Assembly (NCBI GenBank): GCA_963627915.1
Contig: CAVGCY010000012.1
Span: forward strand, 1 to 64,000
Length of the DNA: 64,000 bases
DNA from: CALACW01 sp963627915
GTDB lineage: Bacteria; Bacillota; Clostridia; Oscillospirales; Acutalibacteraceae
Reading direction: 5' to 3'
Below the pieces are notes generated by a model. It did no database searches, was not told where the DNA came from, and worked only from the letters and a program-made list of their open reading frames with translations. Below, piece by piece: positions 8,825 through 16,585 of the stretch (position 1 is its first letter; every line of letters starts with the position of its first letter). The position numbers and the translations under genes are program-made.

Positions 8825-10126
8825 ATGAAAATGCTTCACGATAATCTCGGAGTAAACGAAAAGGGACATCTTACGATAGCGGGAGTTGATACCGTCGCTC
8901 TTGCAAAGGAGCACGGCACGCCGCTGATTGTATTTGATGAAAACAAATTAAGAAGCAACTGCCGTATTTACAGGGAATCGATGGCTCGTCACTTCGGCGG
9001 AAATTCGCTTGCGCTCTATGCCGGCAAGGCGTTCTGCTGCAAGGAGATGTACAGAATCGCCGCGGACGAGGGAGTCGGCGCGGACGTTGTTTCAGGCGGA
9101 GAGCTTTACACGGCAGTCAGTGCGGGATTCCCGACAGACAGGATATTTTTCCACGGCAACAACAAAACGGACGCTGAAATTTCGTACGCAATCGACAATA
9201 AAATCGGTTATTTCGTTGTCGACAACCGTGAGGAGCTTGACGCGATTCAATTCATAGCGCAAAAAAAAGGTATCGTTCAGAAAATTATTTTAAGAGCTAC
9301 GCCGGGAATAGACCCTCATACCCACGCGAAAATTTCAACGGGCAAGGTTGATTCAAAATTCGGAACAGCCGTTGAAACGGGACAGATAGAGTCGCTCACC
9401 GTCTATGCGCTAAAAAAGGAAAATATTGATTTAAAGGGATATCATTGCCATATCGGTTCGCAGGTTTTCGATATAAATCCGTTCTGCGACGCGGCTGATA
9501 TAATGCTTGATTTCATTGCCAAAATGAAGGAGCACACAGGCTTCGAAGCTTCGATTCTAAACCTCGGAGGCGGCTTCGGCGTAAGATATGTTGAATCCGA
9601 CCCCGAAATAGATTACGATAAAAATATCGGCGAGATAAGCGATCACGTAAAGGCAAAATGCGCTTCTCTCAATCTCAAAACGCCCGCGATTTTAATGGAA
9701 CCCGGCAGAAGCATTGTTGCCGACGCCGCTCTGACGCTGTATACGGCAGGAAGCGTTAAAACCATAACGGGATACAAAAGCTACGTTTCGATTGACGGCG
9801 GCATGACCGACAATCCGAGATACGCTCTTTATCAGTCCGAATATACCGTTTACTGCGCAAATAAAATGAACGAAACTCCCGATTTCAAATGCACCGTCGC
9901 GGGCAGATGCTGTGAAAGCGGCGACCTTATTCAGGAGGATGTTCTGCTCCCCTCCCCGGAGCGCGGAGATATAATCGCCGTACTCGTTACCGGCGCGTAC
10001 AACTATTCTATGGCGTCAAATTACAACAGGGTAACCCGACCCGAGGTTGTCAGCGTAAAGGACGGAAAAGCGAAGGTAATTATCAAACGCGAAACTTATG
10101 AGCACATGACCGCTCTCGATGTCTAA
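8825..10126 (+). CDS. lysA: Diaminopimelate decarboxylase
   Basis: LysA is the PLP enzyme that decarboxylates meso-diaminopimelate to lysine. Its 433 residues are normal for the family. Visible features are the PLP lysine region (LYAGKAFCCKE, near residue 65), the HIGSQ motif in GYHCHIGSQVFD, the glycine loop LGGGFGVRY, the EPGRSIV phosphate-binding segment and the active-site CCESGD motif from the C-terminal domain. It shares the riboswitch-controlled transcript with dapA, so two steps of lysine synthesis are regulated together here; the other dap genes lie elsewhere. Confidence 0.97.
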   Translation: MKMLHDNLGVNEKGHLTIAGVDTVALAKEHGTPLIVFDENKLRSNCRIYRESMARHFGGNSLALYAGKAFCCKEMYRIAADEGVGADVVSGGELYTAVSAGFPTDRIFFHGNNKTDAEISYAIDNKIGYFVVDNREELDAIQFIAQKKGIVQKIILRATPGIDPHTHAKISTGKVDSKFGTAVETGQIESLTVYALKKENIDLKGYHCHIGSQVFDINPFCDAADIMLDFIAKMKEHTGFEASILNLGGGFGVRYVESDPEIDYDKNIGEISDHVKAKCASLNLKTPAILMEPGRSIVADAALTLYTAGSVKTITGYKSYVSIDGGMTDNPRYALYQSEYTVYCANKMNETPDFKCTVAGRCCESGDLIQEDVLLPSPERGDIIAVLVTGAYNYSMASNYNRVTRPEVVSVKDGKAKVIIKRETYEHMTALDV

Positions 10127-10203
10127 ATGTTAACAAAGTGTAAACAATAAAAAAATAACAGACATCCCGTTGTGTTATTGTCTTTTAATTGACTTTACAA
10201 ATA

Positions 10204-10232
10204 TTGACACACACAAAAGGATATGTTATCAT
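10204..10232 (+). promoter_or_regulatory. Sigma-A promoter of the 48-residue peptide gene
   Basis: TTGACA at 10204-10209 and TATCAT at 10227-10232 are spaced by 17 bases. It stands 35 bases before the small ORF. Confidence 0.85.
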
Positions 10233-10266
10233 TTTGTTAAACTTTGATTTCACGGAGATGAAAAAC

Positions 10267-10413
10267 ATGGCAGAGCTTATAAATCCGAGTTCTCTCTTTT
10301 CATACGACGATAACGTTTCACCGGCAAGCTCGGGCAATATAATATCGTCGATTATGCTCAGATTCCTCGCCGTGTTTGTTAATTTCATCGAGAATTTAAA
10401 GAAATATTTCTGA
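10267..10413 (+). CDS. Orphan 48-residue peptide
   Basis: A short gene with its own promoter at 10204, a GGAG site at 10254-10257 placed 9 bases before this ATG, and a terminator at 10443. The upstream in-frame ATG at 10258 abuts the ribosome site and is less likely. The product has a polar, Ser/Asn/Asp-rich first half (INPSSLFSYDDNVSPASSG) and a hydrophobic-basic second half ending LRFLAVFVNFIENLKKYF, which could form an amphipathic or membrane-associated helix. No cysteine, no clear signal peptide and no recognised family. The complete transcription unit argues that it is a real gene; the role is unknown. Confidence 0.65.
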   Translation: MAELINPSSLFSYDDNVSPASSGNIISSIMLRFLAVFVNFIENLKKYF

Positions 10414-10418
10414 CATAA

Positions 10419-10444
10419 CAATAAATAAATAAATAAATAAATAA
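10419..10444. repeat. ATAA microsatellite
   Basis: About six tandem copies of ATAA lie between the small peptide gene and its terminator. Tracts of this kind can vary in length by slippage. Confidence 0.8.
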
Positions 10445-10478
10445 AAACTGCGCCGGCATATGCTTTGCGCAGTTTTTT
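10443..10478. terminator. Bidirectional terminator
   Basis: AAAACTGCGC at 10444-10453 pairs with GCGCAGTTTT at 10467-10476. There is a T-run on the plus side and a T-rich TTTTTATTTATTT on the minus side, so it can serve the small peptide gene and the convergent ATPase gene. A second hairpin, GGGGCTGT/ACAGCCCC at 10493-10512, lies nearer the ATPase stop but lacks a good T-run. Confidence 0.85.
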
Positions 10479-10529
10479 ATATTAAGAATTTTGGGGCTGT
10501 TTTCACAGCCCCGTTTTCAAATATGAATT

Positions 10530-13262
10530 TTATGCCTTTCTTTTGTTCTGCGCACGTCTTATTGCCTTGCCGAGTTCAAATACGGGTATGGTTGACAATG
10601 CAAGACCGAACGAGATAAGAAGCTCCTCCGTGCTGAACGTTCCGGGAGCGATTCCGAATACGTCGCAAAGTCCGGGAACATAAATTGCCGCAAGCGTCAG
10701 CGCGGTAGTTACAAAGAACGCGCCGACAAGCCACCAGTTTAATTTCTTAAGCATGCTTGCGGAGAAAAGAGAACCGAGCCTTGAACGCATATTCATAGCG
10801 CAGAACATCTCCGCAAAGTTAACCGTAAGGAACGCCATAGCCATAGCGTTTACGCACTCCTCTCCCGAGAAGAATCCGGTAAGCGAATGCGCCGCTCCTC
10901 CGGCAGGTTCGAGCCAAAAGCCGATAACGTATGCCGCAAGCTCGATTAACGCAAGATAAATTCCCTGCCACAGCATATCCACTCCCGCGCCGCCGGAGAA
11001 AATACCGTCGGTCGTCGCTCTGGGCTTACGTCTCATTATATCGCCCTCGGCCTTTTCCATACCGAGCGCAAGTCCGGGAAGAGAGTCTGTAACCATGTTA
11101 ATCCAGAGAAGATGAACGGGCGAAAGAATGGTAAAGTGCAGTATGGAAGCGACAAACATGATGATGACCTCGCTCAGGTTTGTCGACAGCTGGAACTGGA
11201 GAACCTTGCAGACGTTGTCGTAAATCTTTCTGCCCTCTTCAACGGCGTTTACAATAGTCGCAAAGTTGTCGTCGGCAAGAACCATATCGGCTACACCCTT
11301 CGTAACGTCCGTACCGGTAATACCCATTCCGATACCGATATCCGCAGCCTTGATTGACGGAGCGTCGTTAACGCCGTCGCCTGTCATGGCGGTAACCATT
11401 CCTCTTGCTTTCCATGCGTTTACTATACGGGTTTTATGCTCGGGCTGAACTCTTGCGTATACGGAGTATTTGGTTACCTCCTCAACAAGCTGTTCATCCG
11501 TAAACTTATCAAGCTCCGCGCCCATGATAGCCTGTGAAGCGTCGGATATGATTCCCAATTCCTTACCGATTGCAACTGCCGTATCCTTATGGTCGCCCGT
11601 AATCATTATCGGCGTGATTCCCGCGCCGCGGCACTCGTCAATAGCCGCCTTTACCTCGGGACGTACAGGGTCGATCATGCCGGTAAGTCCTACGAATACG
11701 AGGTCGTTTTCAAGCGTTTCGGGGTCGAAATTCGCGGGAGCCGCGTCATATTTCCTAAGTCCGACTGCAAGAACTCTTAACGCCTTGTCGGCCATTCTCT
11801 TGTTATCGGCAAGAATATCCGCCTTTATCGCGTTTGTCATGGGAACTGTTTTTCCGCCGATTAACGCATAGGAACATTTCTTAAGAATTTCGTCGGGTGC
11901 GCCCTTTGTATACTGAATGATTCCGTCCGCAGTATTGTGAACGGTCGACATCATCTTTCTGCCGGAATCAAACGGAGCCTCGCCGATTCTCGGATTTGCC
12001 TTCACAAGATCGTTCTTGCTCATGCCGAGAGAATACGCGTAGCCTACAAGAGCCGCCTCGGTGGGTTCGCCCGTAACCTTGCCGTTTTCATCAATTTCCG
12101 CGTCACAGCACAGAGCCATAGCTGTCGCTATAAGCTTCTCGTCCTCGCCGTAATGGTCGGTAACGGTCATTTTGTTCTGAGTAAGAGTACCTGTTTTATC
12201 CGAGCAGATAATCTGCGTACAGCCGAGAGTTTCAACGGCTGTCAGCTTTCTGATAAGCGCCTGACGCTTGCTCATCGCGGTAACGCCGATTGAAAGTATA
12301 ATCGTTACGACCGCGGGAAGTCCCTCGGGAATTGCCGCAACGGCAAGAGCAATTGCCGATATGAACGTATTAAGCGACGTTTCGCCCAAAAGCTCCCATG
12401 AAAAATCAGCTCTGTTGATTACGAGCGTTTCAACTACGCCTACGACAAATACGACAACCGATATTGCGATAACGAGTTTTGTAAGGAAATGCGACAGTTC
12501 GCCCATTTTCTTCTGGAGAGGAGTCTGCTCCTTCTGCGCGTCGCTTAATGCGTCGGCGATTTTACCCATTTCGGTATCCATTCCGATTCCCGTAACGACA
12601 GCGCGTCCTCTGCCGTAAACGACTGTAGAACCGGAATAAAGCATGTTCTTTCTGTCGCCGAGCGTAACGTCCGAGCTTGAATTTTTAAGCTTCAAAACGT
12701 CAACCATCTTCGTAACGGGAACGCTTTCGCCGGTAAGAGCCGCCTCTTCAACCTTCATGCTGTACGACTCGATAATACGGCAGTCCGCCGGAACGGCGTC
12801 GCCCGCTTCAAGAATAATAACGTCGCCTACGGCAAGATCCTCGCTCTTAACGGTGATAATTTCGCCGTCTCTTAAAACCCTGCTCGTCGCGGCGGTCATC
12901 TGCATAAGCGCGGCCATCGCCGCCTCCGCCTTGCTCTCCTGAACAAGACTCATTATTGTATTAATAATAACGACTACGAGAATAACGATAACGTCGGCGA
13001 AGTCCGAAAGCTTTGCCTTTCCGCCCGCAGTTTCGGCTACCGTAACAACCGCCTGAATAACTGCCGCGACAAGCAGCATTATAATCATCGGGTCGGCAAG
13101 CGACGAAATGAACTTTTTGAAAAGGCTTTCCTTTTCAGCTTCCTTGAGTTTGTTTTTTCCGTTTTGTTCAAGTCTTTTTTCCGCTTCCTTGGACGTAAGT
13201 CCGTTTGCGGAGCTCTTGACTTCGGAAAAAACCTTCTCGGTTTCTTCGAGGTAGAACTTCAT
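10530..13262 (-). CDS. P2A-type cation-transporting ATPase, probably Mn2+/Ca2+ exporter
   Basis: This 910-residue pump has all P-type ATPase parts: N-terminal cation ATPase domain, the TGES actuator loop, the transmembrane PEGLP motif, the phosphorylated aspartate in DKTGTLTQNK near residue 353, the KGAPD nucleotide-binding motif, GDGVND, and a C-terminal cation ATPase domain with LLWINMVTDSLPGLALG. PEGLP with this C-terminus is the SERCA/PMR1-like P2A class that moves Ca2+ and Mn2+. A yybP-ykoY riboswitch and terminator sit directly upstream, which points to Mn2+-induced expression and a role in manganese export. The riboswitch argument is inference from known family use; Ca2+ transport is not excluded. 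Confidence 0.95.
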   Translation of the reverse strand: MKFYLEETEKVFSEVKSSANGLTSKEAEKRLEQNGKNKLKEAEKESLFKKFISSLADPMIIMLLVAAVIQAVVTVAETAGGKAKLSDFADVIVILVVVIINTIMSLVQESKAEAAMAALMQMTAATSRVLRDGEIITVKSEDLAVGDVIILEAGDAVPADCRIIESYSMKVEEAALTGESVPVTKMVDVLKLKNSSSDVTLGDRKNMLYSGSTVVYGRGRAVVTGIGMDTEMGKIADALSDAQKEQTPLQKKMGELSHFLTKLVIAISVVVFVVGVVETLVINRADFSWELLGETSLNTFISAIALAVAAIPEGLPAVVTIILSIGVTAMSKRQALIRKLTAVETLGCTQIICSDKTGTLTQNKMTVTDHYGEDEKLIATAMALCCDAEIDENGKVTGEPTEAALVGYAYSLGMSKNDLVKANPRIGEAPFDSGRKMMSTVHNTADGIIQYTKGAPDEILKKCSYALIGGKTVPMTNAIKADILADNKRMADKALRVLAVGLRKYDAAPANFDPETLENDLVFVGLTGMIDPVRPEVKAAIDECRGAGITPIMITGDHKDTAVAIGKELGIISDASQAIMGAELDKFTDEQLVEEVTKYSVYARVQPEHKTRIVNAWKARGMVTAMTGDGVNDAPSIKAADIGIGMGITGTDVTKGVADMVLADDNFATIVNAVEEGRKIYDNVCKVLQFQLSTNLSEVIIMFVASILHFTILSPVHLLWINMVTDSLPGLALGMEKAEGDIMRRKPRATTDGIFSGGAGVDMLWQGIYLALIELAAYVIGFWLEPAGGAAHSLTGFFSGEECVNAMAMAFLTVNFAEMFCAMNMRSRLGSLFSASMLKKLNWWLVGAFFVTTALTLAAIYVPGLCDVFGIAPGTFSTEELLISFGLALSTIPVFELGKAIRRAQNKRKA

Positions 13263-13322
13263 TTGGGTTCGTTCCTTTCTGTCATATGCATGACATTGTT
13301 TTTTTCAGTTCGGGCAGAGTAT

Positions 13323-13366
13323 TAAAAAAAAGACCTTTGACAGAGAAAAGCCTCTGTCAAAGGTCT
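13323..13366 (-). terminator. Expression-platform terminator of the Mn2+ riboswitch
   Basis: A perfect 15-bp stem: CTCTGTCAAAGGTCT (plus-strand 13352-13366) against AGACCTTTGACAGAG (13331-13345), followed on the minus strand by eight T. Its 5' arm overlaps the last conserved block of the riboswitch (GCAAGACC), so ligand-bound and terminator folds should exclude each other. Confidence 0.95.
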
Positions 13367-13462
13367 TGCATTCCGTTTACAGGTCCGGCTGCCAGGCGTT
13401 CTGTGACGCCGTGTGTTGACAGACGGCGGAACCGGAAAGGCTCCGTGCTACTCCCCTTTAAC
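13352..13462 (-). ncRNA. yybP-ykoY manganese riboswitch
   Basis: Read on the minus strand, the leader has the class signature: AAAGGGGAGTAGC near 13459-13447, a GTCAAC block, GCCGGACC and the closing GCAAGACC. This class binds Mn2+ and turns expression on by preventing terminator formation; known targets include Mn2+ exporters and P-type ATPases. It sits about 90 bases upstream of the ATPase gene with an overlapping terminator. Confidence 0.93.
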
Positions 13463-13469
13463 CGACTTA

Positions 13470-13498
13470 ATAATACCACGCAAAAGTATAATTGTCAA
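13470..13498 (-). promoter_or_regulatory. Sigma-A promoter of the riboswitch-ATPase unit
   Basis: On the minus strand TTGACA (13498-13493) and TATTAT (13475-13470) are spaced by 17 bases. Confidence 0.88.
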
Positions 13499-13553
13499 TA
13501 TTTATTTTATTCTTATTTATCAACTCAGTATTAATTTTCATCTGTAATCATTG

Positions 13554-13607
13554 TTGACATGTCTAATACATATATGGTTGACATGTTTAATATATATATG
13601 ATATTAT
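13554..13607 (+). promoter_or_regulatory. Tandem 24-bp repeat with promoter upstream of wecC
   Basis: Two adjacent 24-base units start at 13554 and 13578, each beginning TTGACATGT(C/T)TAATA. The second TTGACA (13578-13583) is 18 bases from TATTAT at 13602-13607, a plausible promoter. The first unit provides a second -35-like element without its own clear -10, so the pair could be an activator or repressor site. Confidence 0.7.
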
Positions 13608-13656
13608 AACAAGGTAAATCTTTGTTTTTTATTATTGAAAGAAGGTCGCATTTTTA

Positions 13657-14877
13657 ATGATAAATGTTATCGGACTCGGTTATATCGGACTCCCCACCGC
13701 GCTGATGTTCGCGTCTCACGGCGCAGAGGTCGTCGGAACGGACTATAACAAGGAACTTATCTCAACATTAAAGCACGGACGCACGACGTTTAAAGAAAAG
13801 GGACTCGACGAGCTTTATGCCTCCGCAGTCAAAAGCGGAATCGAATTTTCAACCGAGTACAAAAAAACCGATATGTACATTATCGCAGTCGCAACGCCTT
13901 ATGACAAGGATAACAAAAAGGTCGACGCAAGCTACGTCACCGGCGCGGTAAAAGACGTTATGAAGGTCTGCCCCAGGGGCGCGACCGTCGTTATCGAGTC
14001 GACCGTATCTCCCGGAACTATCGATAAATACGTCCGTCCCATCATCGAAGCCGACGGATTTAAAATAGGCGAGGATATTAACCTTGTTCACGCGCCGGAG
14101 AGAATAATTCCCGGAAATATGGTATACGAGCTTGAGCACAATTCGAGAACGATAGGCGCGGACGACAGGGCGATCGGAGAAAAAGTAAAAAAATGCTACG
14201 AAACGTTCTGTAAGGGCGAAATAGTCGTTACCGACATCAGAACGGCAGAGATGACGAAGGTTGTCGAAAATACATTCAGGGATATAAATATCGCATTCGC
14301 GAACGAGCTTGTCAAAATATGCCGTTCCGACAACATGGACGCGCTCGAAATTATCAGCATTGCAAACCGTCATCCGAGAGTCAACATATTAAATCCCGGT
14401 CCCGGCGTCGGAGGTCACTGCATCTCCGTCGACCCGTGGTTTCTCGTCGGCGACTATCCGATGTTTGCGAATTTAATAAGAACGGCAAGGGAAATAAACG
14501 ACTCGATGCCGGAGTTCGTTCTGGGCAGAATCAGCGATATAATGGATGAAAACGGCATCACGGACGTTTCAAAAGTCGGGCTCTACGGACTTACGTACAA
14601 GGAAAACGTCGACGATTACCGCGAAAGTCCGACATTGCAGATGCTTGAGTGCATGAAAAGGCATCTTTCGCACGGAGTTAAGGTCTACGACCCGTTTATC
14701 ACAAAAGACATGGTTGAAAATCAGTACCATGATTTCGATAAATTCATAAACGATATCGATATGATTGTAATTCTCGTCGGTCATGACGAAATTAAAAATA
14801 ATATGGACAAAATAAAGGATAAAATAATTCTCGATACGAGAAACATCTGTCATATTGACTCGACATACAGGCTTTAA
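13657..14877 (+). CDS. wecC: UDP-N-acetyl-D-mannosamine dehydrogenase
   Basis: The enzyme oxidises UDP-ManNAc at C6 with NAD+ to UDP-ManNAcA, a precursor of cell-wall or capsular polymers. The 406 residues contain the Rossmann motif GLGYIGLPTA, the VATP strand, ESTVSPGT, HAPERIIPGN and the catalytic cysteine loop GPGVGGHCISVDPWF near residue 255. The last block and the pairing with wecB favour UDP-ManNAc rather than UDP-Glc or UDP-GlcNAc as substrate. The gene has a GAAAGAAGG ribosome site and is followed 21 bases later by wecB. Confidence 0.93.
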   Translation: MINVIGLGYIGLPTALMFASHGAEVVGTDYNKELISTLKHGRTTFKEKGLDELYASAVKSGIEFSTEYKKTDMYIIAVATPYDKDNKKVDASYVTGAVKDVMKVCPRGATVVIESTVSPGTIDKYVRPIIEADGFKIGEDINLVHAPERIIPGNMVYELEHNSRTIGADDRAIGEKVKKCYETFCKGEIVVTDIRTAEMTKVVENTFRDINIAFANELVKICRSDNMDALEIISIANRHPRVNILNPGPGVGGHCISVDPWFLVGDYPMFANLIRTAREINDSMPEFVLGRISDIMDENGITDVSKVGLYGLTYKENVDDYRESPTLQMLECMKRHLSHGVKVYDPFITKDMVENQYHDFDKFINDIDMIVILVGHDEIKNNMDKIKDKIILDTRNICHIDSTYRL

Positions 14878-14898
14878 GCCCCTTTCGGAGGAAAACAA

Positions 14899-16002
14899 GT
14901 GAAAACAATCATGCTCGTGTTCGGCACAAGACCCGAAGCGATTAAAATGTGTCCGCTCGTAAACGAGCTGAAAAAAAGAGATGCGGTAAAAACCGTTGTA
15001 TGCGTTACGGGTCAGCACCGGCGTATGCTCGACAGCGTGCTTGAAACGTTCGGCGTCATACCCGATTATGATTTGTCCGTTATGAAGGACAGACAGACGC
15101 TTTTTGACGTTACGGTAAATATTCTCGAAAGGATTAAGACTGTTCTTGACGAAGTGAAACCTGATATCGTTCTCGTCCACGGCGACACGTCGACAACGTT
15201 TGTAACCGCGCTTGCATGCTTTTATATGCAGATTCCCGTCGGACACGTTGAGGCAGGGCTTCGCACATACGATATTTATTCGCCCTACCCGGAGGAATTT
15301 AACCGCCGGGCGGTCAGCATTATTTCAAAATACAATTTTGCCCCGACCGAGAGAGCGAAAAATAATTTATTAAAAGAGGGCAAAGACCCCGATACTATAT
15401 TCGTAACCGGAAATACGGCGATTGACGCGCTGAAAACAACGGTAAGGGCGGATTACACGCACCCCGAACTCGAATGGGCGAAGGATTCCCGCCTTATAAC
15501 GCTGACGGCACACCGAAGGGAAAATCTCGGAGAACCGATGCGCCACATGTTCAGAGCGATAAAGAGAATTATAGACGAAACGCCCGATATAAAGGTAATT
15601 TATCCCATACATATGAATCCCGCTGTCAGAAGCGCGGCAAAGGAGATTTTCGGCGGCTGTGACAGAATACATATTATAGAACCTCTGGAGGTTATTGATT
15701 TTCATAACTTTCTTGCGCGAACGTATCTTATTTTGACGGATTCGGGCGGAATCCAGGAGGAAGCTCCGTCGTTGGGCAAGCCTGTGCTCGTCATGCGGGA
15801 CACGACAGAACGCCCCGAGGGAGTCGAGGCAGGTACGCTCAGGCTCGTCGGAACAAACGAGGAGACGATATACACGGCGTTTAAAACTCTGCTCGAGGAT
15901 GAGGAAGAATATAAAAAAATGAGCAGAACGTCAAATCCGTACGGCGACGGTCACACATCGGAACGAATTGCGGACATACTGACAAAAAACCGCGGCGAAT
16001 AA
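14899..16002 (+). CDS. wecB: UDP-N-acetylglucosamine 2-epimerase, non-hydrolysing
   Basis: This epimerase interconverts UDP-GlcNAc and UDP-ManNAc and so supplies the substrate of the preceding dehydrogenase. The family markers are FGTRPEAIKM at the N-terminus, VHGDTSTT, the GHVEAGLRTYD loop, TAHRRENLGEP and the late DSGGIQEEAPSLGKPVLVMR block. At 367 residues the length is typical. The start is GTG at 14899, preceded by GGAGG at a good distance. No glycosyltransferase or polymerase follows, so the polymer that uses UDP-ManNAcA must be made elsewhere. Confidence 0.96.
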   Translation: MKTIMLVFGTRPEAIKMCPLVNELKKRDAVKTVVCVTGQHRRMLDSVLETFGVIPDYDLSVMKDRQTLFDVTVNILERIKTVLDEVKPDIVLVHGDTSTTFVTALACFYMQIPVGHVEAGLRTYDIYSPYPEEFNRRAVSIISKYNFAPTERAKNNLLKEGKDPDTIFVTGNTAIDALKTTVRADYTHPELEWAKDSRLITLTAHRRENLGEPMRHMFRAIKRIIDETPDIKVIYPIHMNPAVRSAAKEIFGGCDRIHIIEPLEVIDFHNFLARTYLILTDSGGIQEEAPSLGKPVLVMRDTTERPEGVEAGTLRLVGTNEETIYTAFKTLLEDEEEYKKMSRTSNPYGDGHTSERIADILTKNRGE

Positions 16003-16095
16003 CCGCGGCGCGGACTGTCGATAAAACGCCTGAGCCACGCATTAAAGACAAGTTATGCTTTATTATGATTCTTATTGATTAATCGCAAACATATT

Positions 16096-16194
16096 TTACT
16101 GTATGACTTCGCGGTCGGTGAAATTATCGTCGCAGTCCTTTGCGATAAAATACTGCGGAAGATATCTTTCGCTGCCGAGCGCGCCGAATCAAAA
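16096..16194 (-). pseudogene. Possible 3' remnant of a minus-strand gene
   Basis: One minus-strand frame gives about 32 codons ending in TAA at 16098-16096, with codon use like the neighbours (FGALGSERYLPQYFIAK). It starts abruptly at an AT-rich junction and has no start codon or ribosome site. I do not recognise the family. It may be the tail of a deleted gene, or chance. Confidence 0.25.
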
Positions 16195-16219
16195 AAATAA
16201 AATTTTTTGTATGAAACTA

Positions 16220-16248
16220 TTGATTTTTTCTTTTACGTATGATAATAT
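16220..16248 (+). promoter_or_regulatory. Promoter of tRNA-Pro
   Basis: TTGATT at 16220-16225 and TAATAT at 16243-16248 with 17-base spacing, 32 bases before the tRNA. Confidence 0.75.
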
Positions 16249-16280
16249 ATACAAGCTGATTGAATGTTATCGGCATATAT

Positions 16281-16356
16281 CCGGGTGTGGCGCAGTTGGG
16301 AGCGCGCTTGACTGGGGGTCAAGAGGCCGTGAGTTCAAGTCTCGCCACTCGGACCA
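16281..16356 (+). tRNA. tRNA-Pro (anticodon GGG)
   Basis: The 76-base gene folds as a full cloverleaf: acceptor CCGGGTG with CACTCGG, D stem GCGC/GCGC, anticodon stem CTTGA/TCAAG with loop CTGGGGG (anticodon GGG at 16314-16316), and a T arm with GTTCAAG. The CCA end is encoded at 16354-16356. It has its own promoter and terminator. Confidence 0.97.
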
Positions 16357-16368
16357 GTTTAAAAATGT

Positions 16369-16412
16369 CGGGAAACCTTGTTTTCAAGGTTTCCCGGCTT
16401 TTTATTTTTTTT
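16369..16412 (+). terminator. Terminator after tRNA-Pro
   Basis: CGGGAAACCTT at 16369-16379 pairs with AAGGTTTCCCG at 16386-16396, followed by a long T-rich tract. Confidence 0.93.
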
Positions 16413-16563
16413 AATTGCGTAAAAACGGCGTCAGGCTGACAGGCGACGGGATGACAATGCTCCCGTTTGCAAAGGAGATTGTTGATAATCACGAAAAAAC
16501 GCAGATAAAAATCGACAAATTAAACGGACTGCAAACGGGCATTATCAGAATCGGAACGTTTTA
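16413..16563 (+). pseudogene. LysR-family regulator relic
   Basis: About 50 codons read as the segment of a LysR regulator that links the DNA-binding helix to the effector domain: NGVRLTGDGMTMLPFAKEI, then a coiled helix, then KLNGLQTGIIRIGTF. The helix-turn-helix before it and the whole effector domain after it are missing. The fragment begins just after the tRNA terminator and ends where the convergent membrane-protein gene begins. The frame stays open further right only because it runs antisense to that gene. This is a deletion remnant, not a working gene. Confidence 0.8.
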
Positions 16564-16585
16564 TCCGCCGTATCGGACAGTTCAG

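Noticed and set aside
10127..10200. TGTAAACAATAA at 10140 as a fourth copy of the 18-bp motif
   Set aside because: Only the left half matches; the right half is a poly-A tract. Kept out of the motif count, as was the half site at 30395.
13554..13601. Possible CRISPR-like repeat
   Set aside because: Only two directly adjacent units without spacers.
15987..16014. CCGCGG inverted repeat at the wecB stop as terminator
   Set aside because: No T-run follows and the stem is short.
16103..16414. Plus-strand frame over the tRNA
   Set aside because: It covers the tRNA-Pro gene and its terminator; codons are explained by those.
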